A stretch of DNA of 64,000 nucleotides, taken from NCBI RefSeq assembly GCF_001721685.1, contig NZ_CP012502.1:2170001-2234000 (forward strand), in the 5' to 3' direction. Below the pieces are notes generated by a model, which did no database searches, was not told where the DNA came from, and worked only from the letters and a program-made list of their open reading frames with translations. The stretch is from Salisediminibacterium beveridgei (lineage in GTDB: Bacteria > Bacillota > Bacilli > Bacillales > Salisediminibacteriaceae). A program made the translations under genes and the position numbers. Shown here one piece after another: positions 16,939 to 26,558 of this stretch (positions are counted from its first letter, which is position 1; the number at the start of each line of letters is the position of its first letter).

Positions 16939-16967
16939 ATAATACCCTAATGGGTATAAAAAGTAAA
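16939..16967 (-). promoter_or_regulatory. Rhodanese promoter with CsoR/CstR-like operator (copy 1)
   Basis: Minus strand: -35 TTTACT (16962-16967), 17-bp spacer, -10 TATTAT (16939-16944). The palindrome ATACCC-TAAT-GGGTAT (16942-16957) fills the spacer. CsoR-family operators, including those of the persulfide sensor CstR, have the ATACCC/GGGTAT form. Confidence 0.6.
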
Positions 16968-16970
16968 CCC

Positions 16971-18098
16971 CTACTCTTGTGAATCAGGATGATTCAATTC
17001 TTCATCCACTTTCTTTCTAAGTTGCAATAGACGATACGTATGCGAAACAACGACTTTTGTGACTGCATAAAGCGGAACAGCAATAATCAAACCGATTAAC
17101 CCGCCAAACCGACCAGCAACAAGAATCAAAACGATGATCGTTAATGGATGAACCTTTAATTTCTTGCCCATAACATTTGGTGAAATCAGGTTACTCTCAA
17201 TCTGTTGGACGATGATGATCGCCACGATAACCCATAACATCGATACCCATGAATCAATCACTGCCACTATAACAGCAGGAATGGTACCAATCCATGGCCC
17301 GACAAATGGAACAACATTGGTTACCATCGCCACCAGCGCCAATATTAACGAGTAATCAACACCAATAATCAGATAAGCAATGAACATCAATGTTCCGACA
17401 AACAGGCTGACGATTAATTGTCCTTGGATATAGGAACTTAATTTGTCATCCATATCACTGAGAATCCGTCGGCCTTCAACCTGCTGCTTCTCAGGCAAAA
17501 ATCTAAGCACCTGATCGGGAGCCTTATCCCCGTCCTTCAGGAGAAAAAACAGGATGAATGGTAAAACAACGATAACCAATATAAAACTCGTAACGGCTCC
17601 AATAAAACCGGCTATGTTGCTGCCGATGAAATCAAATGCTGTCGACAAATTTTCAGCAATATTTTCGGTTAAATCCTCAATGGAAAAATTGTCAGTCGGC
17701 TGAAAGTTATCTTCGATCCATTGATTACTCTCCAAATTGACAATTACCTTCCGAACTTCCTCAAACAGCATGGGCGCATTATCAATAAGATTCATGGTCT
17801 GGCGCTGCAATGTAGGTCCGATCAAAAAAACAATAAACGTAACAAGGCCAATGCCGGCTATGTATATCAGTAAAATGGATACAACTCGAGGAACCTTATA
17901 TTTTTCAAGCAGATTGACTACGGGTCTGATCAGATAGAACAATACGCCTGCAAGCAGAAACGGTAAAAACATTGTTTGAAAAGCTACCTGCAATGGTGTG
18001 AAAATCCAGGATACTTGCGTCCCCACGAGGACGATCAATAACAGTAACAGGATGATCAACAAATTTTTCACTACTTTGGATTGAAGCACACAAAACAC
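16971..18098 (-). CDS. AI-2E family (PerM/YtvI type) membrane protein (copy 1)
   Basis: This is an about 375-aa polytopic protein of the AI-2E transporter superfamily. It has N-terminal paired helices, an extracytoplasmic helical region (about residues 75-150), the RPVV, ALVAMVTNVVPFVGPWIG and VGKKLKVHPLTII-like signatures, then the last helices with GGLIGLIIAVPLYAV. Members range from autoinducer export to Na+/H+ exchange, so the substrate is unknown. The start is uncertain: no strong ribosome site precedes the ATG at 18098, and a GTG nine codons downstream is also possible. Confidence 0.85.
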   Translation of the reverse strand: MFCVLQSKVVKNLLIILLLLLIVLVGTQVSWIFTPLQVAFQTMFLPFLLAGVLFYLIRPVVNLLEKYKVPRVVSILLIYIAGIGLVTFIVFLIGPTLQRQTMNLIDNAPMLFEEVRKVIVNLESNQWIEDNFQPTDNFSIEDLTENIAENLSTAFDFIGSNIAGFIGAVTSFILVIVVLPFILFFLLKDGDKAPDQVLRFLPEKQQVEGRRILSDMDDKLSSYIQGQLIVSLFVGTLMFIAYLIIGVDYSLILALVAMVTNVVPFVGPWIGTIPAVIVAVIDSWVSMLWVIVAIIIVQQIESNLISPNVMGKKLKVHPLTIIVLILVAGRFGGLIGLIIAVPLYAVTKVVVSHTYRLLQLRKKVDEELNHPDSQE

Positions 18099-18266
18099 CC
18101 GCTTTCACTGATATGATTCTCAGTATACCATAATTGACCATTTATTAAGATCTGTTTTTATCATCAAATATTTGGGTTTATGCCCAGTTCATACTCGCGA
18201 AAACCGTAGGTTATCATGCCATTTAGGTTGCTCATTGAACTATAGATTTCTAAAGGTAAGAAAAAA

Positions 18267-18292
18267 CTGCCCTGAGAAAATATTCAGGACAG
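18267..18292 (-). terminator. Terminator of malR (copy 1)
   Basis: The CTG-CCTGA/TCAGG-CAG stem is followed on the minus strand by TTTTTTC. It is repeated at 32906-32931. Confidence 0.7.
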
Positions 18293-18297
18293 AGGCG

Positions 18298-19350
18298 TCA
18301 TTGACTGGATGAAATCTTTCCAATGATTTTCTGTGTTGTTTGTCGCTTGATCATTTTATGTGGAATCAAAACCTGCTTTGCACCAGTATCCGGGTGATGA
18401 ATTAAATCAATCAGCAGATTACAGGCTTCATAACCCAAATTGTAAATGTGAATATCTACTGTCGTCATTGGAGGTGATGACAACTCTGAGATCATAACAT
18501 TATTGAAGCTGATAATGGAAACATCATCAGGAACCCGCATTTCCATTTCTGAAAGCATACGCATGACACCAAATGTCATAATATCATCTGCAACAATCAT
18601 AGCCGTTGGAGGTTCAGAAAGACTCATCAAATCAATAACCGCTTCCTGTCCGCCTTCCTGTAACTCTTCATGGAACACAATGTAGTCATCTTTCAGTTCG
18701 ATACCCGCATTGTAAAGTGCTTTCCGGTAACCCTCCATGTGGTCCACAGTAACAACGAAATCAAGGTTTCCACCGATGAAGGCAATATTTTTGTGACCCA
18801 GAAGGAGTAAATATTCCGTAACCGTTTTAGAGGCCTTATAATTATCATTATTCACATAAGTGATTTCCCGCTTTCGAACATCATATGGACGGCCGATGAC
18901 CGTGAAGGGAAACTTTTGTTCATAGAGATAGTTCATAACCCTGTCATCGACCCTGGAGTACAACAGAATAATTCCGTCTACCCGTTTGCCCTGGACCATA
19001 TGCTGCACTTCTTCAAAAATTTCGTCTTCAGACTGACCTGTGGAAAGATACAAACCATATTCCACCTGGTGAGCTTTCGAGCTGATCCCCCGGATTACTT
19101 CAGGGAAAAAGGGATTCTGAAACGTCTTGTTGGCAGAATTCGGCATGACAATACCGATAGTATTTGTGCTTTTATTCGCCAGACTTCTCGCATTAAAATT
19201 CGGGTGATACCCCAGTTCTTTCATGGCACCACGGACAATTTCCTTTGTTCTTTCACTGATTCTTGGGCTATTGGCTATCACACGGGATACCGTAGAAGGG
19301 GCTACATTTGCTGCTTTAGCCACGTCTTTGATCGTTACAGTCATCCTCAT
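18298..19350 (-). CDS. malR: LacI family regulator, MalR type (copy 1)
   Basis: This is an about 350-aa LacI-family repressor. The N-terminal helix-turn-helix is VTIKDVAKAANVAPSTVSRVIAN, the hinge lies near NARSLANK, and a sugar-binding core follows (MPNSANKTFQNPFFPEVIRGI, IGRPYD, IAFIGGNLDFVVTVDHMEGY). It sits immediately downstream of malEFG, so maltose/maltodextrin control is likely. Two close ATGs (19350, 19344) share the GGGAGAG site. Probable operators lie at the malE promoter. Confidence 0.85.
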   Translation of the reverse strand: MRMTVTIKDVAKAANVAPSTVSRVIANSPRISERTKEIVRGAMKELGYHPNFNARSLANKSTNTIGIVMPNSANKTFQNPFFPEVIRGISSKAHQVEYGLYLSTGQSEDEIFEEVQHMVQGKRVDGIILLYSRVDDRVMNYLYEQKFPFTVIGRPYDVRKREITYVNNDNYKASKTVTEYLLLLGHKNIAFIGGNLDFVVTVDHMEGYRKALYNAGIELKDDYIVFHEELQEGGQEAVIDLMSLSEPPTAMIVADDIMTFGVMRMLSEMEMRVPDDVSIISFNNVMISELSSPPMTTVDIHIYNLGYEACNLLIDLIHHPDTGAKQVLIPHKMIKRQTTQKIIGKISSSQ

Positions 19351-19449
19351 ACACTCTCCCTTCAAGCATTTATCGAACATTTCTTACAAAATTATTATCA
19401 TTTAATAATACGCCTATACCGCATATGAATCAACTGTCATGATGCACAA

Positions 19450-19477
19450 AGGAGATGGAGGAATCCCTCCATCTCCT
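19450..19477 (-). terminator. Terminator between malG and malR (copy 1)
   Basis: A perfect 12-bp stem (AGGAGATGGAGG with CCTCCATCTCCT) and a four-base loop. In copy 2 exactly 27 of these 28 bases are missing and replaced by the IS1182-type element. Confidence 0.75.
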
Positions 19478-19498
19478 CCCTCTTTGAGCCAATACTCA

Positions 19499-20377
19499 TT
19501 AACCCTTTGTTGCACCTGCTGTCAGGCCACTGATTAAGTAGCGCTGTAAGAAGAGATAGACCGCCGCGATTGGAACGGCTATCAGGATCGAACCCGCAGC
19601 AAAACGGGTGAAGTTGTTCGCAAACTGGTCGTTAACAAAGTTGAACAGTCCTAAAGCCAATGTGAAATTCTCCGGACTTCTCAGTACGATTCGCGGCAGG
19701 ATAAAGTCCATGAATGGTGCCATGAAGTTAAATAATGCGACTACCGCAAGAATCGGCTTAGCCAAAGGAAGCATGATAGAAAAGAAGATCCTGAAATGAC
19801 TTGCTCCATCTATCTTCGCCGATTCATCCAACTCCCGGGGAATCGTGTCAAAATACCCTTTGACCAGAAAAGCATTCATCGGTATTGCACCGCCGATATA
19901 GATCAATATCAAACCTACCAGACTGTCCAGCAAACCAACCGTATTGAGGAGAATGTAAAGTGCAACCATCGCCATCAATACTGGAAACATTTGCAGAAGC
20001 AAGAAAGCATAGAGACCATTCTTTCTTCCTACGAACCGGTAACGTGAAAAGGCATAAGCCGTTAAACCGACAATAAAAGTTGCCACTACGGATGTTGTCA
20101 CTGCGACAACCAACGTATTCTGATACCAAATCAGGTAATTACTTCGCGGGTCCGTAAACAACCAGATATAATGCTCAAAAGATGGATTCTCAGGTATAAT
20201 ACTCGAACCATATAAACTTGATCCTTCGTTTAAAGACATTCCGAATGCCCACACGAGGGGATAAAAAATGATAATAAACATAATCCCTATGATCGTGTAC
20301 AACACCGTGAGCTCAAGAATATTCTTATTTCTTTTACTCATTGGTTTTCTTTCTTTTTTTACACTAGTATCACTCAT
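19499..20377 (-). CDS. malG: Maltodextrin ABC transporter permease (copy 1)
   Basis: This 292-aa permease has six membrane helices. The EAA loop that contacts the ATPase is ELDESAKIDGASHFRIFFSIMLPLAKP (about residues 195-220). It is typical of MalG/MdxG subunits importing maltose and maltodextrins. Its ATG directly abuts the malF TAG; GAGGAGGGG within malF is the ribosome site. No ATPase gene is present; in Bacillaceae the shared MsmX ATPase usually serves. Confidence 0.92.
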   Translation of the reverse strand: MSDTSVKKERKPMSKRNKNILELTVLYTIIGIMFIIIFYPLVWAFGMSLNEGSSLYGSSIIPENPSFEHYIWLFTDPRSNYLIWYQNTLVVAVTTSVVATFIVGLTAYAFSRYRFVGRKNGLYAFLLLQMFPVLMAMVALYILLNTVGLLDSLVGLILIYIGGAIPMNAFLVKGYFDTIPRELDESAKIDGASHFRIFFSIMLPLAKPILAVVALFNFMAPFMDFILPRIVLRSPENFTLALGLFNFVNDQFANNFTRFAAGSILIAVPIAAVYLFLQRYLISGLTAGATKG

Positions 20378-21688
20378 CTAAAATGTCCCCTCCTCTTTAA
20401 AGGATCGTGAACGACGGAACTGGAAGAAAGCAAAGGTTGCAACCATTAATCCAAGTATGATGGAGATCGCTGCTGCCATGGCAATCTGTCCGGTCTCAAA
20501 CGTTAAACTGTATACCCAGGAAATCAGAATATCCGAACCCCCTGCAACCTGGTTTCGCACAGGAGGCCCCCCCTGATTGAACAGGTAAATAATATTAAAA
20601 TTATTGAAGTTAAATGAATACTGCATGATTAATAGTGGGCCAGTCGCAAACATCAAATGCGGGAAAGTGATATTGGTAAATTTCTGCCAGCGGCTGGCTC
20701 CATCAATATCCGCAGCTTCATACCAATCTGATGAAATACTTTGCAGCACACCTGTAAACAGCGCATAGACAAACGGGAATCCCAGCCAGACTTGAATCAT
20801 GATCAGAGCAATCCTTGTGTACAAGGCATTCTGAAGCCAGGGCAGTCCTTCCCCAAACAACGGAATAAGAATTTGTGTATTGATTGCACCAAAATTATCA
20901 TTAAATAGAGCGGAGAAAATAATAATCGTTACAAATGCCGGTACGGCCCATGGCAAAATAAATACGGTTCGAATCAATTTTTTGAATCTGATCCGGGGAT
21001 CGTTCACAATGATTGCCAAGAACATTGCCAAAGCGATTTGCAATGTCGTTGCCACGAATGTCCAGATTAATGTCCAGGACAATACGTTGACAAATGTATT
21101 ACGCCAAATATCAAGGGCAAATAAGTTCACGAAGTTCTCAAAACCGACCCATTCCAATAAATGCCTTGGCGGCTGGTTATTCGGGGAGAGGTTTGTGAAA
21201 GCAAGAAACATCATAAACATTAATGGAAATACGACGACAAAAATTAACAGTGTCAATCCTGGAGCAATGATGATGTAAGGGAAACTGTTGTCCCAGGAAT
21301 TTTTAAATCCTTCTCTCATTCCAGGTACTTTCCAGCCTAATTGTATTCTCTTCGCGTCTTTATGTGCATCCTGAATGGAAATACCGTACATGCTTAAGAA
21401 AAAAACAGCAAATATCAATGACAGTATACCATTACTTAAAAACACCCGGGAATCATCAACTCGTGGCTCTGTCCCCAGTGTTACGAGTCCCTGCAGTCCC
21501 GTTGTGATAAAATCAAACATCGCAACAAGAAAAGCAGCAAAGAGAATAAACAGGACGGTTCCTTTCATATAGCGCTTGTTATAAATTTGACCCATCCCTG
21601 GAACAATTGATAACAAAGCCGCAACTTTCGGGTTATGTTTCGGATGAACCAAAAGATCATCCTGACTGATTTTCTTATCCGCAGCCAT
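20378..21688 (-). CDS. malF: Maltodextrin ABC transporter permease (copy 1)
   Basis: This 436-aa permease has an N-terminal extension with two or three extra helices, as is usual for MalF of Gram-positives. An MSD domain then follows with the EAA loop DWYEAADIDGASRWQKFTNITFPHL and a GNAP-like stretch (FNNFNIIYLFNQGGPP). It pairs with malG in the membrane. A GGAGGAGAAGG site precedes the ATG. It follows malE after a strong hairpin. Confidence 0.92.
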   Translation of the reverse strand: MAADKKISQDDLLVHPKHNPKVAALLSIVPGMGQIYNKRYMKGTVLFILFAAFLVAMFDFITTGLQGLVTLGTEPRVDDSRVFLSNGILSLIFAVFFLSMYGISIQDAHKDAKRIQLGWKVPGMREGFKNSWDNSFPYIIIAPGLTLLIFVVVFPLMFMMFLAFTNLSPNNQPPRHLLEWVGFENFVNLFALDIWRNTFVNVLSWTLIWTFVATTLQIALAMFLAIIVNDPRIRFKKLIRTVFILPWAVPAFVTIIIFSALFNDNFGAINTQILIPLFGEGLPWLQNALYTRIALIMIQVWLGFPFVYALFTGVLQSISSDWYEAADIDGASRWQKFTNITFPHLMFATGPLLIMQYSFNFNNFNIIYLFNQGGPPVRNQVAGGSDILISWVYSLTFETGQIAMAAAISIILGLMVATFAFFQFRRSRSFKEEGTF

Positions 21689-21717
21689 TCCTTCTCCTCC
21701 TCACTTAAAAAAAGGGG

Positions 21718-21743
21718 GGATCAGAGGGGATAACCTCTGATCC
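21718..21743 (-). terminator. malE-malF intercistronic hairpin (copy 1)
   Basis: A perfect 10-bp stem (GGATCAGAGG/CCTCTGATCC) followed on the minus strand by C- and T-runs. It probably ends most malE transcripts, giving more binding protein than permease. In copy 2 the adjoining G-run is one base shorter. Confidence 0.7.
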
Positions 21744-21762
21744 GACCTTTACATGCCATTTA

Positions 21763-23088
21763 TTACTGCATCATTTGAACTTGCTCATGAATTTGATCCA
21801 CTGCTTCTTGCAGAACATCCTCTGCATCGTCACCATCAGAAACGAACTGGAGGGCATCTCCAATCGGCTCCCAAACCTGTGACATAGCCGGAATGTTCGG
21901 CATAGGCTCAGAATACTGAGTCTGCTCGAAAATCGGTGCCATAAACTCATCATCGATTTCTACAGCTGTATGAGCAGGAAGCTCACCGGCCACTTCGAAA
22001 TACATTTCAGAATTCTCAGCATTAGTCAGGAATAATGCTAATTCTGTTGCCCAGTAAGGATTTTCGGAATAATAATTCACGAGCCAGCCTTTGTTACCGG
22101 AAAACGAACTCAAGCGCTCGCCGTTCATTTCAGGAAGTGGTGAAATTTCCAGGCTGTCCCCTAAAGCTTCCTCATAATCAGGAATTGACCACGGACCGGT
22201 TACGACCATGCCTGCTTGACCATCTGTGAAGAGCCCGTTCATGATATCACCGTCGATACCGGTTGGCATCAGGTCTTCTTCGAACCAGCTTTGAATGATT
22301 TCGGCACCTTCAACAGCGCCTTCTGAAGCAAGACCGATATCATCCGGGTCATAGACACCGTCATCATCCTGTCCAAATACATAGCCACCAGGAGCTGTCA
22401 GGAATGGATAGCTGAAGTAGAAGTTTGTTGCTTCCATCAAAAATCCATAAGTTTCGCCGTCAGTCAGGTCACGTGCAACATCCATCAATTCGTCCATTGT
22501 TTCCGGTGCATCCGGAACGAGATCCGTATTACGGAACAATGCATAGGTTTCAACGACAGCAGGAATACCGAACTGTTCACCTTCATAACTGAAAGAAGTT
22601 ACAGCTTCTTGATTATATTCTGCAAGTCTGGACTCCTGGTCTTCAGTCAGATCAAGATCAAGTGCCAAACCTTGGTCGTATATGTCACCCATACGGTCGT
22701 GTGGCTGGAAGAAGAGGTCAGGACCTTGTCCTGCTGGACCGTCCAAGGACATTCCTTCTGTCTGTTCAAGCATGGAATAAGGTGTAATGTTTACAGCGAT
22801 TCCGTACTCTGATTCGAATGCTTCAGCCATATCTTCATGGGCATCAAGCTGGGCATCTTCGTCATTGACCCAAATTGTCAGCTCATCCGGCTTTTCAGGC
22901 TCATCCGCTTCTGCTGTTTCATTTCCTTCATTGTTATTGGCTTCGTTTGTTTCGTTGTTGTTGTTTCCTGGATCGTTGGCCGGTGTTTCATTGTTTGCGT
23001 TGTCATCATTATTACCACAAGCGACAAGACCAACAGACAATGCAGAGACAACAGTTAAAGAACGTAAAAATGGCTTACTTTTAAACAT
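21763..23088 (-). CDS. malE: Maltodextrin-binding lipoprotein (copy 1)
   Basis: This is a 441-aa extracellular solute-binding protein. It has a signal peptide with lipobox GLVAC (Cys24), an Asn/Glu-rich low-complexity linker (about residues 26-65), then the family-1 sugar-binding fold: LTIWVNDEDAQ, GPAGQGPDLFFQPHDRMG, and TGPWSIPDYEEAL. The strongly acidic composition fits a salt- or alkali-adapted cell. AAGGGGGAAAC precedes the ATG. It is first in the malEFG operon. Confidence 0.93.
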   Translation of the reverse strand: MFKSKPFLRSLTVVSALSVGLVACGNNDDNANNETPANDPGNNNNETNEANNNEGNETAEADEPEKPDELTIWVNDEDAQLDAHEDMAEAFESEYGIAVNITPYSMLEQTEGMSLDGPAGQGPDLFFQPHDRMGDIYDQGLALDLDLTEDQESRLAEYNQEAVTSFSYEGEQFGIPAVVETYALFRNTDLVPDAPETMDELMDVARDLTDGETYGFLMEATNFYFSYPFLTAPGGYVFGQDDDGVYDPDDIGLASEGAVEGAEIIQSWFEEDLMPTGIDGDIMNGLFTDGQAGMVVTGPWSIPDYEEALGDSLEISPLPEMNGERLSSFSGNKGWLVNYYSENPYWATELALFLTNAENSEMYFEVAGELPAHTAVEIDDEFMAPIFEQTQYSEPMPNIPAMSQVWEPIGDALQFVSDGDDAEDVLQEAVDQIHEQVQMMQ

Positions 23089-23192
23089 GGTGTTTCCCCC
23101 TTAAAATTGTTTAATATGGTAGCTGCCGATTTTCAGGCAAAACAGGATCCGCATGGCTAGTTCCACTCATACATACGGACACTCCAACGCAA

Positions 23193-23297
23193 GACAATCG
23201 GTTGCACCAGCAATGCAAAAGAAATGCGACACGCTTAGTGAAATCGTTTGCATCGCTTATGAGTTTATTATACTATTCACACCAAAAAAAATAGCAA
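23193..23297 (-). promoter_or_regulatory. malE promoter with MalR/CcpA-like operators (copy 1)
   Basis: Minus strand: -10 TATAAT (23267-23272) and -35 TTGCTA (23292-23297), spacer 19 bases here and 18 in copy 2. TGAAATCGTTTGCA (23239-23252), just downstream of the start, fits both a LacI/MalR operator and a CcpA cre site. A second site, GACAATCGGTTGCA, is at 23193-23206. Confidence 0.6.
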
Positions 23298-23632
23298 CCC
23301 TTTTTACGAAATTATTTTATAGTTTTTTCGGTTTCATCATAGAATCTGAACTTGAACAGATGAAGCTTCGCTTACCGATCTTCACACCTTCAGCATCAGC
23401 CGGAATCCATGAAGGTTTTACAACTTAATAATCGATAACATAAAGAATTACATGTCATAAGAGTCACCCCTGGATTTAATGCCTTTAATCGTTAAGGGCA
23501 AATTCATTCTGTATAAGCAGCACTCCCTTAGTGTGCACCGTTTGAATGAAAGCACCCTCTTCGCCCACGAGCAATCGGTTGCACTTTTGTGAAAATGAAA
23601 ACAGGATTTCCATAGGTTTCATCGCTCTGTAT
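23298..23632. other. Non-coding stretch between malE promoter and araC (copy 1)
   Basis: No credible gene is seen. It holds a third MalR-like palindrome (GAGCAATCGGTTGCAC, 23569-23584), about 300 bases upstream of the malE promoter, which could support looping. Confidence 0.4.
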
Positions 23633-24502
23633 TCAGGGCGACACCCTGTTCATTCTTCGGTATTGTCCGGGACTGATTCCCTCCGACCGTTTAAACACCC
23701 TTGAAAAGTAAGCTGAATCGCTAAAGCCACAGGCAACAGAAACGGTAGATAAATCGTGGATTCCCTCATGAAGCAGCCTCTTGGCATGATTGATCCTCAC
23801 CTGATTCATGTACTGAACAGCCGTTAATCCCGTCACTTTTTTAATGGATCTGGAAATATAATCTGGATGAAATAACAGTATTGAAGCCATTTTTTTCACT
23901 GACAATTGATTGTCCTTGTAGTGCTGTCTGATAAATACAATCGACTGCTCAGCAACCTCCTGTGCTGCTGAAGGAAGTGTGATTACCTGTTGCTGCAATT
24001 CAAGAAGAACGTCAAAGAATAAGGTTTGCTGCCTCATACGCACTGCGACATCGCTACTTTCATTTCGTTCAAAGAGATCTGAAAGTTTAGATTCAAATAC
24101 TTCTCTTATGGTTACTTGACTGTGAACAGGTAACCGAAGTTGATAACGTTCAGGTTCTGTATACGTAGCAGCTGATGTCAAAATATCCGACCAGCCACTT
24201 AATGACTCACCCGTCACGCTGAATGACAACGGAAATTCAAAATGAATCCATGCTATATGTGTATCCTCTTCGCAAGGCTTGACGCCCTCGTGCGTTTTTC
24301 CAGGGGTCAAAATGGCATACTCACCTGCATGAATGGTGAGTATTTGATCATTTTCTTTCATATAAAGTGTCCCAGAAAAGACATAGATTAAATCAAATAC
24401 GTCAAATTGACGTTTGAAATGCACCGTCCCTTCTCGGAAAAGTCCATAGTTTCCTTTAATAAAAACCGGAATTGGTGGTATATCAGATGTTATATAATTC
24501 AT
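23633..24502 (-). CDS. AraC family regulator (copy 1)
   Basis: This 289-aa regulator has an N-terminal cupin sensor (FSGTLYMKEND, HAGEYAILTPGKTHEG, IAWIHFEF) and a C-terminal pair of helix-turn-helix motifs (LSVKKMASILLFHPDYISRSIKK; CGFSDSAYFSRVFKRSEGISPGQYR). Such proteins usually activate sugar-use genes. The ATG at 24502 follows GGAGGGAAG. It lies upstream of malE on the same strand and divergent from the MATE gene; its target could be either. Confidence 0.88.
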   Translation of the reverse strand: MNYITSDIPPIPVFIKGNYGLFREGTVHFKRQFDVFDLIYVFSGTLYMKENDQILTIHAGEYAILTPGKTHEGVKPCEEDTHIAWIHFEFPLSFSVTGESLSGWSDILTSAATYTEPERYQLRLPVHSQVTIREVFESKLSDLFERNESSDVAVRMRQQTLFFDVLLELQQQVITLPSAAQEVAEQSIVFIRQHYKDNQLSVKKMASILLFHPDYISRSIKKVTGLTAVQYMNQVRINHAKRLLHEGIHDLSTVSVACGFSDSAYFSRVFKRSEGISPGQYRRMNRVSP

Positions 24503-24642
24503 TTCGCACTTCCCTCCAGATCGTTTTTGTACAAAACGATTCGATATCGTACCTTTCATGTCATTATACTATCGGATAAGATGAAAAGGCACGCTTACTA
24601 ATTCTTTTCATCAAATCGAAATTCAAACTGAAGGTGTATCCA

Positions 24643-26012
24643 ATGAGTAAAAAACAAACCGCTGCAAATATGACGTTGTTTGCGATCACTTGGCCGATAT
24701 TTATTGAAATTCTGTTACATATGCTGATGGGTAATGCCGACACATTGATGCTTAGTCAATATGACGATGATTCCGTTGCCGCTGTGGGTGTTTCAAATCA
24801 AATCATGAGCGTGATCATCGTGATGTTCGGCTTTGTTGCAACAGGGACAACCATCTTGATTGCACAAAACCTCGGGGCCAAGAGATTTGAAAATGCAGGA
24901 ATTATTGCAGTCGTCTCCATTGTCGCCAATATCATCATGGGACTTGTTATTAAGTGCCGTGCTGTTTTTCTTCGGCGAATCCATTTTAATCATGATGAAT
25001 CTGCCGGTAAGGCTCATGGACACAGCACTGATTTATCTGCGAATCGTCGGCGGTTTTGCTTTTGTACAGGCATTGATCATGACCTTATCTGCAGTTGTCA
25101 AAAGTCACGGATTCACCAGAGATGCGATGTATGTCACTTTAGGAATGAACGTATTGAATGTGTTCGGGAATTTCGTCTTTATTTTTGGTGCCTTGGAGCT
25201 CCTGAACTTGGAGCAACCGGCGTTGCCATCAGTACGGCTTTCAGCAGAACGCTTGGAACCATCGTACTCTTCATTACACTTTACTGGCGCGTTAAAGGAG
25301 ATTTACCCTGGTCCAAAACATTCCGTTCATTTCCGAAAAAAGAACTCGCTGATTTATTCAGAATTGGCATCCCGACTGCTGGAGAGCATTTATCCTATAA
25401 TGCTTCTCAGATGGTGATCACCTATTATATTGCATCCATGGGGACTGTTGCTCTAACAACCCGTGTTTATACCTTGAATATTGTCATGTTTGCATTTTTA
25501 TTTTCGATTGCTATCGGTCAGGGTACACAAATCCTGATTGGTCATATGATCGGTGAGAAAAGATTTGATGAAGCATACAAACGGGCGCTTAGAAGTCTTG
25601 CTACCGGAATCGGGGTGTCTGTGTTTGTCGCATCCATCTTCACGATCTTCAGTGATCAACTTTTCGGGATCTTCACTTCAAACCAGGAAATTATTCAAAT
25701 GGGTGGCGTCTTGTTAATTCTAACCATTATATTGGAACCCGGCAAGAGCATTTAACTTAATCATCATCAATGCATTGCGCGCTGCAGGTGATGTCCGCTT
25801 TCCTGTATATGTTTGGCATTTTATCCATGTGGGGCGTGGCGGTCACCGTCAGTTTTTTTGCGGGAATTTGGCTGGGACTTGGCCTCATCGGCATATGGAT
25901 TGCGATGATCCTGGATGAATGGTTACGGGGATTACTCATGCTTGGAAGGTGGCGCTCAGGAAAATGGCGCAGCATGTCATTCATCCAAACGGAAGAAAGA
26001 AAATCATCATAA
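24643..26012 (+). pseudogene. MATE exporter, frameshifted (copy 1)
   Basis: This is the same gene as the intact 41216-42583 copy but interrupted. An extra T near 24946, a lost T near 25194, an extra A near 25744 and an extra T near 25807 shift the frame. There are also base changes near 25011-25013 and in the T-run near 25854. The indels lie in homopolymers close to the duplication junction, so sequencing error is as likely as true decay. Confidence 0.7.
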
Positions 26013-26061
26013 TGAATGAATTAAATGTATATTTAGTATGAATCGATTCCATTAGATGTAC

Positions 26062-26334
26062 TTACTCGTAGACTTTCTCAAAAACTTCCTGGATTTTAGG
26101 CAGCAACGCATCCCAGTCTGCACCGGGCTCCTTGTTGACCGTTACAAAATCCTGAAAGCCGAAAATATTGTCAACGCCATCCAGAGCCAGCAGTTCTTTC
26201 GCCAGGGGATGGTCTGTCTCTTCGTTCTTTTTAAACGAGGCACTGCCAGATCCTTCAAACAAAACCTGATTTGCTGTGAATTTCATTGCGTTTGGATTTG
26301 GTGTAGGCTCGCCGCGTACTTCAATTGCCATCAT
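26062..26334 (-). CDS. Nfu/NifU N-terminal domain protein (copy 2)
   Basis: The 90-aa product is identical to that at 11426-11698. Its coding sequence and ribosome site are unchanged, but the hairpin that follows the first copy is absent because the duplication boundary falls just downstream. It instead faces the 3' end of the broken MATE gene. Confidence 0.85.
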   Translation of the reverse strand: MMAIEVRGEPTPNPNAMKFTANQVLFEGSGSASFKKNEETDHPLAKELLALDGVDNIFGFQDFVTVNKEPGADWDALLPKIQEVFEKVYE

Positions 26335-26460
26335 GAATCCCTCCTAGTAGTCAATCTACGTTTAATACTAACATGCTATGAATCATTTGGTAAAGAAATT
26401 GTGAATACTCCGATGTTTTAATACAATTAAAGAAGACGTACTTCTCAAAGTCAATAGTGA

Positions 26461-26505
26461 CAGCCTTTGTTACACTGGTACTTCAATCTTTCAGAAAACG
26501 TAAAC
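26461..26505 (+). repeat. Dispersed intergenic repeat, copy of b
   Basis: Duplicate of the repeat at 11825-11869, carried within the tandem unit. Confidence 0.5.
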
Positions 26506-26558
26506 TTTCCAAAAGCAGATCAAAATGCAACGACACGCTAACCGTAATAAGGTGAGGG

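Larger units (their letters stand above)
11400..26035. repeat. Tandem duplication, copy 1 (14,636 bp)
   Basis: Every gene from the nfu-like gene to the MATE gene is repeated in the same order and orientation in 26036-42606. The left edge is at the G of AGTATGAATCG; the right edge is at TATATTTA. At the junction only one base of microhomology is seen. Apart from the listed indels and the IS, offsets between copies stay constant. Confidence 0.95.

Noticed and set aside
22787..23104. 105-aa plus-strand ORF over the malE 5' end
   Set aside because: It is the antisense shadow of the Asn/Glu-rich linker and signal peptide of MalE; composition is Ser-rich and no ribosome site is seen.
23153..23428. 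91-aa plus-strand ORF upstream of malE
   Set aside because: It overlaps the malE promoter and operators, has no ribosome site, and is disrupted by a one-base change in the duplicate copy.
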